From Desulfomicrobium macestii (lineage in GTDB: Bacteria > Desulfobacterota > Desulfovibrionia > Desulfovibrionales > Desulfomicrobiaceae): a stretch of 64,000 nucleotides of DNA. The stretch covers positions 1 through 64,000 of the forward strand of contig NZ_JADBGG010000025.1 of the NCBI RefSeq assembly GCF_014873765.1, in the 5' to 3' direction. Positions 57,697 through 64,000 of the stretch are shown here, piece after piece. The translations under genes were made by a program, and so were the position numbers. The notes beneath the pieces were generated by a model. It did not search any database and was not told the origin of the DNA. It was given only the letters and a program-made list of their open reading frames with translations. How positions within the stretch are numbered: position 1 is the first letter of the stretch; every line of letters starts with the position of its first letter.

Positions 57697-58560
57697 GGCC
57701 CTTCCGGAAAATCTGTGGGTAACGTGTTCAAACTGACCTTGGATACAGGTCGAGTCCACCACAGAAAAAATAGATCGCCGTCTTGAAATGATCCTTGTTG
57801 CTGTACCCACACGCCTTTCGCTTGATGCTCATGATCTTGCTGTTCAACCCTTCGGCGACGCCGTTGGTGATCCGGTGGCGGCAGAAAGTCAGGATATTTT
57901 CAAGATGCCGCAAAAGTAACTGTCCCACCCGCTTCATTGGTTTCAAGCCGGAACGATCAATCCATTTTATCCAACGCTTGAAGAATCTGCGTCCCCATCC
58001 AGGAGACATATAGTCCCACAATGACTGTAAGTTCTCTTTCATGGCCCACGCCTTGGCCACATTGAGATCGCTGGCCTTAAGGACATCGAAGGTTGGCTGA
58101 TGCTTGGCAGGCAAGTTCTCCGGGCGAAACAGCCAAAGGTACTTGGTCCCTTTGAGGGTATTGTCGCCCTGAGCCATCAGAGCTTTATTTTCTTGCTTAC
58201 GCACTTTGTCCACGGCTTCGTTCACGTATTTCATGACATGAAATTTGTCGTGGACGATTTTGGCTCCGGCATCCGGCACATGCGCCATGGTCGCCGTGAA
58301 ATATGGTTCCCACATATCCATGGCGATGGCCCGTATGGATTCCAGTTGGCCTGGCGAGAGCCTGCGGTAATATTCCTCCAGGCTGCTCTTCTTCCGCTCT
58401 TCGGATACATGCTCGACCGTGCTGCGCATAAGGTCGCAGACGATGGTCATGTGGGAGTGCCCTTTGCGGAATGCTTTTTCGTCCACTCTGAGATAATGAA
58501 TCGGACGGGCCTCCTTGCGTGAAATCACCATAGTCTACCTGATCGCGCCCCGATTCAAGT
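57697..58560 (-). mobile_element. Truncated ISL3-family element
   Basis: The left end at 57697 has an ISL3-type terminal sequence (GGCCCTTCCGGAAAATCTG). The transposase 3' half follows, but the 5' half and the right terminal repeat are missing; sequence similarity is lost near 58550. It lies between a GT2 gene and the Wzx flippase gene. Confidence 0.7.
57728..58531 (-). pseudogene. ISL3-family transposase, 5'-truncated
   Basis: 267 aa of a protein normally about 400 aa. It keeps the DDE region (HYLRVDEKAFRKGHSHMTIVCDL, AIAMDMWEPYFTATMAHVP, DKFHVMKYVNEAVDKVR, ITNGVAEGLNSKIMSIKRKACGY) but lacks the N-terminal zinc-finger and helix-turn-helix part. An in-frame stop lies just upstream of the first Met, so it is a remnant. 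Confidence 0.85.
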
Positions 58561-58606
58561 TATGGTGGCTTCATGAATTCCACTTCAAACGTCGAAGAAA
58601 CTATTC

Positions 58607-60136
58607 TCATTTAAAAAACATTAGCTTTCTGTTGAATTTATCCAGCACAGATCCAACAATAGATCGTACTTCTTGTCTAACACGATTTGCAGCTAACCCA
58701 CTAAGGCCCAATGCGAGAGAGGACGCGAATGCAAGCACCAATACCTGCGCGCTCAAAGTCTCAGGTGCCGGCCATAAGATCTTGACTATTCCAACCGCAA
58801 ATGTCGCAACGAGCAAGGGTGTCAGTACATCTTCTTTGTACCACCGCCATTTCTCTGCTTTCATGATTCGTCGATACAGAAATTGTGCTGCGATTAAGCC
58901 ATATCCTGCATTCAGAGCTACCCAGATCCAAGCCGCACCCAACGCCCCATAGCGAGGCACGACCCACAGAATGGCGGGAATGATGAAAAGTACAGCGACC
59001 GAATTGACATAAATAGCCAAACGCAACCAACCATGGGCCAACTGCATTTGATAAGGGATTCCCAGTAAACCGTTCAACAAATTGCCAAAAATCAACAAAC
59101 TCAATAAAACTGCCACATTTTCCGACAATTCTGCATCCTGCGTCCATAGCAAGAGAAATGTCTCAGCATAATAAATTAGCACTATGGCGGCGCTTCCAGC
59201 AATGACACTCACCAGTTGCGCACCCTTGTGGTAACTATCGGCCAGCGCTAACGTATCGCCGTGGGCCTGCAGTTCGCAGAACCTCGGATAAAAGGCCTGG
59301 AAAATAGGACCTATCAACATGCTCAGCGCACCTGCAACAGCGCCAGCAAGTGTATAGTGGCCGAATTCACGCAAAGTTAAAAGTTTCGAAAGCAGAATCT
59401 TATCGACCTGAGTTAGCAACAGGGCCAGGATAGTGATGCCTACCATCCCCCCTGCAAAGCGCCACACGCATCGCAGAGCATCCAGAGAAAAACGACCTTT
59501 TCGCTCGCCTTCAGGAATACTGGCGTAAGTTGTGGCAAAAAGAAGTGCCAATGTCACAAGCGAGACCCCCCCCTGCCACAGAAAAAACGCCCCGATGGTC
59601 GGGGATACCCAAACCAAAATTCCCAAAGCTCCAAGGCCGCGTAGGGTGGCCATGACGCTATTTACGACATTGAACAACACGTGCCTCTGCAGACCGACGA
59701 TGGCACTACGGTACACTCCTTCCACAAAGCGCAGCGCTGTGACCAAGCCCATGATTGTGAAGACCTGCGCCACCATCTCGCTGGGCAGCGCTTCGGCTTT
59801 CAACCACGAAGTAGCTATCCAGTCCGACCCCAGCGCAACGCCACCGGCGATCAGGACGGCCACCACCACGGCAATAATTTCAATGCTGCGCAATAAGTCG
59901 CGGATCGATTCGTTGCTGTGAGTGCCCGCAGTGAAACGCGCCATCTCCCGCCCCAGCGTAGGTGTCATACCCATATCAAGAAGGCTCAGCCACGCCTGCA
60001 ACACCGCAAACAGTCCGATCAATCCGTAAGCCTCAATGCCGAGAAGCTTTATGTAATACGGCACGAAGGCCAAGCCCATAAGAGCCGCCCAGCCCTGGCC
60101 AAGATAGTTAGCTACGAGGTTACGCTTAAGCGCCAT
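58607..60136 (-). CDS. wzx: Wzx-type oligosaccharide flippase
   Basis: 509 aa with about 12-14 hydrophobic segments and the N-terminal NLVANYLGQGWAALMGLAFVPYYIKLLG typical of the polysaccharide-transport (PST/MATE) superfamily. It flips undecaprenyl-linked repeat units across the inner membrane for polymerisation by a Wzy protein. Only one such flippase is seen in the window, so it probably serves the main O-antigen repeat. It follows the hydroxylase-like gene by 7 bp. Confidence 0.9.
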   Translation of the reverse strand: MALKRNLVANYLGQGWAALMGLAFVPYYIKLLGIEAYGLIGLFAVLQAWLSLLDMGMTPTLGREMARFTAGTHSNESIRDLLRSIEIIAVVVAVLIAGGVALGSDWIATSWLKAEALPSEMVAQVFTIMGLVTALRFVEGVYRSAIVGLQRHVLFNVVNSVMATLRGLGALGILVWVSPTIGAFFLWQGGVSLVTLALLFATTYASIPEGERKGRFSLDALRCVWRFAGGMVGITILALLLTQVDKILLSKLLTLREFGHYTLAGAVAGALSMLIGPIFQAFYPRFCELQAHGDTLALADSYHKGAQLVSVIAGSAAIVLIYYAETFLLLWTQDAELSENVAVLLSLLIFGNLLNGLLGIPYQMQLAHGWLRLAIYVNSVAVLFIIPAILWVVPRYGALGAAWIWVALNAGYGLIAAQFLYRRIMKAEKWRWYKEDVLTPLLVATFAVGIVKILWPAPETLSAQVLVLAFASSLALGLSGLAANRVRQEVRSIVGSVLDKFNRKLMFFK

Positions 60137-60143
60137 GGATTGC

Positions 60144-60923
60144 TTACTTAGTCCGTTTCAAAAACCCTTCGGGGGCAACTGTTATCAATAGTTTACTTTG
60201 GATACTTTTGTCGATTTCAAACTCAGGATGATCGTTAAGATATTCCCAAACCGCTGTCTTTGGACTATTCCCAACGCCCCATGGTCGATCAGGAAACATA
60301 TTTTCAGGCATGTCTTCGATAATAGTATCAAAAACCACACAATAACTACCCGGAGTTACCAAGGGAGCATAGGCATTCAGTTCCGCCAGAACATGATCAT
60401 GAGTGTGCATGGAATCCAAGCAGACCAGAACGCACTCATAGCCTGCCGCCACTCTTAACACCTGATCGATTACTTCCGGCTCAATAGAAGACCCCTCAAT
60501 CATCTGTATACGCGAAGCCATCGGGTGCAGCTCAATGGCTTCGCGGTTGTGGGATCGGATGTCGATATCAATGCCTAAGACCTTGCGCCGCGACTGCCTA
60601 GGGTCCAAGGTAGTTTCTGACTCGATCGCCTCACACATGTCGAGTAACGCCAGCATAGAGGCGTTCATGATCAGCGAGCCCCCGTGGGCAATGCCGGTTT
60701 CAATTATTAGATCAGGCTTAGTTTGCCATATCAACTCCTGCATCGCCACCATGTCTTGGGGGTACTGAATTATAGGGCGCCCCATGTGTTCAAAGTTGTA
60801 TGGATACTTGTAAACAAAAGAGTAGTTTATAAAATTTTTGCTCGCATCTTTCAGATTATTATCCGCAGCCTGACTGTTGATAAAATGCGCACATTCACGT
60901 TTAAAGCTATCGTAGCAACTCAT
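60144..60923 (-). CDS. Cephalosporin hydroxylase-like protein (CmcI family)
   Basis: 259 aa. It has the family region LIIETGIAHGGSLIMNASML (SAM-binding-like), LGIDIDIRSHNREAIE, LVCLDSMHTHDHVLAEL and FDTIIEDMPENMFPDRPWGVGNSPKTAVWEYL. These Rossmann-fold proteins resemble O-methyltransferases; in polysaccharide loci they are thought to methylate or modify sugars rather than act on antibiotics. ATG at 60923 is chosen because the longer frame overlaps the upstream gene. True substrate unknown. Confidence 0.8.
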   Translation of the reverse strand: MSCYDSFKRECAHFINSQAADNNLKDASKNFINYSFVYKYPYNFEHMGRPIIQYPQDMVAMQELIWQTKPDLIIETGIAHGGSLIMNASMLALLDMCEAIESETTLDPRQSRRKVLGIDIDIRSHNREAIELHPMASRIQMIEGSSIEPEVIDQVLRVAAGYECVLVCLDSMHTHDHVLAELNAYAPLVTPGSYCVVFDTIIEDMPENMFPDRPWGVGNSPKTAVWEYLNDHPEFEIDKSIQSKLLITVAPEGFLKRTK

Positions 60924-60937
60924 ATATTTTTTCCACT

Positions 60938-61795
60938 TTAATATGTTAGAAGTCCATCGCAAAGACTTACATTTTGAGTCCAACCAAGTGCACGCAATTT
61001 CTGATTATCTCCAACAAGAAACGGAGGATCATCTTTTCTTATCGATTCATATTTTAATATTTTATCTGCATTATTCCCACAAATGCTTGCAATTTCTCGA
61101 ACAATACTTTCGATTAAGACTGCTTTGCCTGAGCAAATATTTATAATCTCATCGATTTTATTCGTAGCGCAAAGATAAATAGCATCGACGGTATCCGAAA
61201 TATGTAAAAAATCTCTATATGCACAACTGTTAACACCGAATGGAGCCTCTTCTGTACGAAAAAATCTAAACAAAGAAGGCACTAATCGAGCTTGTGCCTC
61301 ATCAACTCCATAAGGATAGAATATTCTCGCCCATGTCAATGTCCCTTTATACTGATTTTTAATCAACTCGATAACTCGACGAGTTGCACATTTAGATTCT
61401 CCATACAATGTTTTTGGACCTTCTGGAGTCACATTTTCCACGCAATATCCATAACGCCAATCGTATTCTGCACAAGTCCCTGTGACCAAAGCATGCTCAC
61501 CACCATTTTTATAAAAGGCATCTAGCAAATAGAATGTAGCTCGAATCCACTCAATATTGAGTGCTGAATCCCAATACTTACCATGGTCTGCATACCATGC
61601 TAAATGAATTAAATGAGTGGGCTTAATTTTACCCATAATTTCGACAAAATTCTGGGTGTTAAGCAAATCGACTCGAATTCCGTTTTCTTCCACAAAATTT
61701 CGCCCCAACACCACAAAATCAACACCCTTAGACTTAAGCAACATCGTCAAATGTCTACCTATAAACCCCGTAGCACCTGTGACTAATACTTTCAT
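60938..61795 (-). CDS. NAD-dependent nucleotide-sugar epimerase/reductase
   Basis: 285 aa extended SDR with TGATGFIGRHLTMLL, LVTGTCAEYDW and TLYGESKCATRR (YxxxK). It is likely to reduce or epimerise a 4-keto-6-deoxy CDP-sugar made by the genes upstream. A 94-bp gap separates it from the methyltransferase gene. AT-rich compared with the next gene. Confidence 0.85.
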   Translation of the reverse strand: MKVLVTGATGFIGRHLTMLLKSKGVDFVVLGRNFVEENGIRVDLLNTQNFVEIMGKIKPTHLIHLAWYADHGKYWDSALNIEWIRATFYLLDAFYKNGGEHALVTGTCAEYDWRYGYCVENVTPEGPKTLYGESKCATRRVIELIKNQYKGTLTWARIFYPYGVDEAQARLVPSLFRFFRTEEAPFGVNSCAYRDFLHISDTVDAIYLCATNKIDEIINICSGKAVLIESIVREIASICGNNADKILKYESIRKDDPPFLVGDNQKLRALGWTQNVSLCDGLLTY

Positions 61796-61889
61796 TACAA
61801 CTTCTTAACCTATTGCTAAACTTTAAAGACGCCCACATACGTATTTAAAAAGCGCTTAAATCTCCATAGCCTTCAGCTGCCTGATCGCT

Positions 61890-63113
61890 TCATAAGATTA
61901 CTAGCGCAGGCAATGCAGTTACGAATTGCGCACCACGCTCTTTAAGTGCTGAATTTTGCTTTTGAACTTCTTCGACGATATTCCACGGCAAAATCAACAC
62001 AAAATCGGGTTGCGCGGCGACCATTGCTTCAGGATCTAAAATAGGAATATGGCTTCCAGGCATAAATTTTCCCTGTTTGGACTCTGCTGCATCACATACG
62101 AACGGCAGCAAATCAGGTTTTACCCCTGCGTAGTTCAACAACGTATTCCCTTTAGCGGCTGCGCCGTAACCGACAACTTTTTTTCCCGCACACTTTTGAT
62201 TGATAAGAAAAGTAAGTATATCATCCTTAATCTTATTGGCACGGGATTGAAAATCCAGATATGATTCCAGACGCTGAAGACCATGACTTGCCTCATCGTG
62301 CAACAGGGCTGCCACCGAAGGCTGGCTTATTCGGCTATCGTCAGCATGACAACCATACACACGTAGACTACCGCCGTGTGTTGACAGCTCTTCAACATTC
62401 CAAACTCGCAAACCCACTGACTCAAAAATCCGGCTGACGGTGTAAAGCGAAAGGTAAGAAAAATGTTCATGGTAAACCGTATCAAACAGGGTGTGCTCAA
62501 CCAGACGCATCAAATGAGGGAATTCAAGGGTGATTATTCCGCAGGGTTTAAGCACTGTTTTCAGACCACGCACAAAATCATTGATGTCCGGCACGTGCGC
62601 CAAAACATTATTGCCAACAACGAGATCCGCCTTCTTCCCTTCGGCACTCAATCGCTGACCAAGCGCTTCGCCAAAAAACTCCCGTAGGACAGGTATGCCA
62701 AACTTCTCAGCTGCCGCCGCAGTACTCTCAGTCGGCTCTATCCCCAGACAAGGAACACCGGCGGCAACAAAATTCCTGAGCAAATAACCATCATTCGACG
62801 CCACCTCGACCACGAAGCTGGACGAATCCAAGCCAAGCATCTCCCGCATGGTTGCGGCATAGCGGGCCGCGTGGCCCAACCAACTGCTCGAAGTACTGGA
62901 AAAATACGCATAGTCTGGACAAAAGAGATCTCCGGCCTTGGCGTAATCTTCGGTTTGCACCAGCCAACACTGGTCACAAACCTTGACTTTGAGCGGGTAG
63001 TAAACTTCCGGACGGCTCAAATCCTCGACGGTGAGATACGCATTGGAGGGCGGAGCAAATCCAAGATCAAGAAAGGTGTGCTGGAGCGGAGCCCCGCAAT
63101 GGCGACAATTCAT
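61890..63113 (-). CDS. Sugar C-methyltransferase (TylC3/NovU type)
   Basis: 407 aa. N-terminal zinc-binding cysteines (CRHCGAPL ... CDQC), a SAM domain with VVEVASNDGYLLRNF and NNVLAHVPDINDF, then HEHFSYLSLYTV and a C-terminal Rossmann-like part (VVGYGAAAKGNTLLNYAG). This architecture is that of 3-C-methyltransferases acting on 4-keto-6-deoxy nucleotide sugars. Its start overlaps the 3,5-epimerase stop (ATGA). With the CDP-glucose dehydratase upstream it implies a 3-C-methyl branched deoxysugar. Confidence 0.9.
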   Translation of the reverse strand: MNCRHCGAPLQHTFLDLGFAPPSNAYLTVEDLSRPEVYYPLKVKVCDQCWLVQTEDYAKAGDLFCPDYAYFSSTSSSWLGHAARYAATMREMLGLDSSSFVVEVASNDGYLLRNFVAAGVPCLGIEPTESTAAAAEKFGIPVLREFFGEALGQRLSAEGKKADLVVGNNVLAHVPDINDFVRGLKTVLKPCGIITLEFPHLMRLVEHTLFDTVYHEHFSYLSLYTVSRIFESVGLRVWNVEELSTHGGSLRVYGCHADDSRISQPSVAALLHDEASHGLQRLESYLDFQSRANKIKDDILTFLINQKCAGKKVVGYGAAAKGNTLLNYAGVKPDLLPFVCDAAESKQGKFMPGSHIPILDPEAMVAAQPDFVLILPWNIVEEVQKQNSALKERGAQFVTALPALVIL

Positions 63114-63670
63114 ACAAAAATACCCGTAAAAGAGTCTGTTAGTAAATTATGAGCGGAATCTCGCTCAGATATCAATGCGATCTTCATTGGCCAAACGATG
63201 CCAAGCAATGGATCGATGGCCCGCACTCCGCCCTCAAACCCCGCAACATAAGGAGCGGTGTGGCAATAGAGGAGTTCGACGTCGTCAGTCAACGTTTGAA
63301 AACCATGCGCGAACCCTTCAGGAATGATCATAGATCTGTTGTTGTCGGCGGATAGTATTTCACCATGCCAGGAAAGAAATGTGGCGGAACCCTGTCTCAA
63401 ATCAACAGCCACGTCATAAACTTCGCCGCGCAAACATGTCACCAGCTTCATTTCCGAATAAGGTGGAAGCTGAAAATGCATGCCGCGCACAGTGCCGATC
63501 TTCGGCGTGACCGTATGGTTGATTTGCGCGATGGGTTCAGCCCAGCCAGCCAACGCCAACTCTTCAGCGCAAAACAGTCTTGCCAAAGAGCCGCGAGCAT
63601 CTCCCAAGCGATGACGGGTAATGAGTTTCAGTCCGTCCAGGGGTAAATGCGAAATTTCCAAGCGAGTCAT
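63110..63670 (-). CDS. rfbC: RmlC/RfbC-like nucleotide-sugar 3,5-epimerase
   Basis: 186 aa cupin: LITRHRLGDARGSLARLF, QINHTVTPKIGTVRGMHFQLPP (catalytic His in the cupin), LRGEVYDVAVDLRQGS and MIIPEGFAHGFQTLTDDVELLYCHT. It epimerises a 4-keto-6-deoxy hexose. Start at 63670 overlaps the stop of the CDP-glucose dehydratase gene (ATGA). The substrate here is probably CDP-linked, not dTDP, because of the partner gene. Confidence 0.9.
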   Translation of the reverse strand: MTRLEISHLPLDGLKLITRHRLGDARGSLARLFCAEELALAGWAEPIAQINHTVTPKIGTVRGMHFQLPPYSEMKLVTCLRGEVYDVAVDLRQGSATFLSWHGEILSADNNRSMIIPEGFAHGFQTLTDDVELLYCHTAPYVAGFEGGVRAIDPLLGIVWPMKIALISERDSAHNLLTDSFTGIFV

Positions 63671-64000
63671 TGCGCAGCCTCGAATGCGGCAATTTCCTGT
63701 TCGCACAAAACATCCGTCCGCCCACCTTGATGCTGCCTGCGATACCAGACAACGGTGCGCCCAACAGCCTCCTTCAAAGGCCAACGGGGCTTATAGCCTA
63801 ACACGTTTCTAGCCTTAGCAATTTCCAAAGCTAGGCAACCAGCTTCGTGCGGCCCATCAGACCCATCGCCATACTGAACGATGCCCTCACCGTAAAACAT
63901 GCGGGCCATTTCGATTATTTCCCTGACTGTCGCCGCCTCATGCGTTTCGGGGCCAAAATTGTATGCCCCGGCAATTTCAGGTCGGCAATAAAGGTGCTCC
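63667..64000 (-). CDS. rfbG: CDP-glucose 4,6-dehydratase, C-terminal part (cut by window edge)
   Basis: Only the C-terminal about 110 residues are present (NFGPETHEAATVREIIEMA, then GSDGPHEAGCLALEIAKARN and LGYKPRWPLKEAVGRTVVWY). This ending is that of RfbG/DdhB CDP-glucose 4,6-dehydratases. It makes CDP-4-keto-6-deoxyglucose, the precursor of 3,6-dideoxy and branched deoxysugars. The catalytic part is beyond the right edge, so the call rests on this tail. Confidence 0.8.
   Translation of the reverse strand, partial: EHLYCRPEIAGAYNFGPETHEAATVREIIEMARMFYGEGIVQYGDGSDGPHEAGCLALEIAKARNVLGYKPRWPLKEAVGRTVVWYRRQHQGGRTDVLCEQEIAAFEAAQ

Overview
The window is bacterial chromosomal DNA, mostly GC-rich, and the gene content points to a sulfate-reducing Desulfovibrionales species (Desulfomicrobium or Desulfovibrio type). 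The clues are a tungsten-type aldehyde:ferredoxin oxidoreductase beside iron-dependent ethanol dehydrogenases, a TrmD fused to a second methyltransferase domain, a lone mannose-family PTS IID next to HPr and Enzyme I, and a bacterial PglB oligosaccharyltransferase. The genus is an inference; no rRNA or tRNA gene is present to settle it.

Layout. (1) 1-6.0 kb is an alcohol-oxidation and regulation locus. An aldehyde:ferredoxin oxidoreductase (cut by the left edge), a small unknown ORF and an iron ADH lie on the minus strand. Divergent to them is an ErcA-like iron ADH, PAS histidine kinase and NtrC-type regulator operon. The 498-bp divergent intergenic region holds a -24/-12 (sigma-54) promoter candidate facing each way and a perfect 17-bp palindrome between them, which looks like a complete self-contained control circuit. 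(2) 6.2-10.5 kb carries a PAS-LuxR regulator and a glycine betaine/proline ABC importer (proVWX) ending in a strong terminator. (3) 10.6-27.1 kb is housekeeping: secA, a cysteine hydrolase, and a long minus-strand run ffh-rpsP-khpA-rimM-trmD-rplS-rnhB-yraN-rsmI-IID-HPr-ptsI-smpB. After it come a PLP aminotransferase, a sigma-54 activator whose receiver domain has lost its phosphorylation residues, and larB.

(4) 27.1-64.0 kb is a very large surface-glycan locus. The plus-strand part (27.1-34.8 kb) looks like lipid A-core assembly: glycosyltransferases, a deacetylase, a YrbL-like kinase, an MsbA-like flippase and an O-antigen ligase. The minus-strand part (34.8-64.0 kb) has two different initiating enzymes: a WbaP-type hexose-1-phosphate transferase and a WbpL/WecA-type HexNAc-1-phosphate transferase. 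The second sits in a tight WbpV-WbpL-WbpM-like trio directly downstream of a PglB-type oligosaccharyltransferase. Further on are an asparagine synthase, several GT2/GT4 enzymes, a Gmd-like dehydratase, a Wzx flippase, and a CDP-glucose dehydratase / 3,5-epimerase / C-methyltransferase / reductase module for a branched deoxysugar that runs off the right edge.

Mobile DNA sits inside the glycan locus at 51.8-54.7 kb: a decayed IS3-family element interrupted by an intact IS4-family element with 16-bp inverted repeats and an 8-bp target duplication, abutting a second transposase remnant. A 5'-truncated ISL3 transposase lies at 57.7-58.5 kb. Several sugar genes between and near these elements, and at 32.7-34.8 and 38.6-40.7 kb, are visibly AT-rich compared with the rest, consistent with mosaic acquisition. 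No CRISPR array or RNA gene was recognised.
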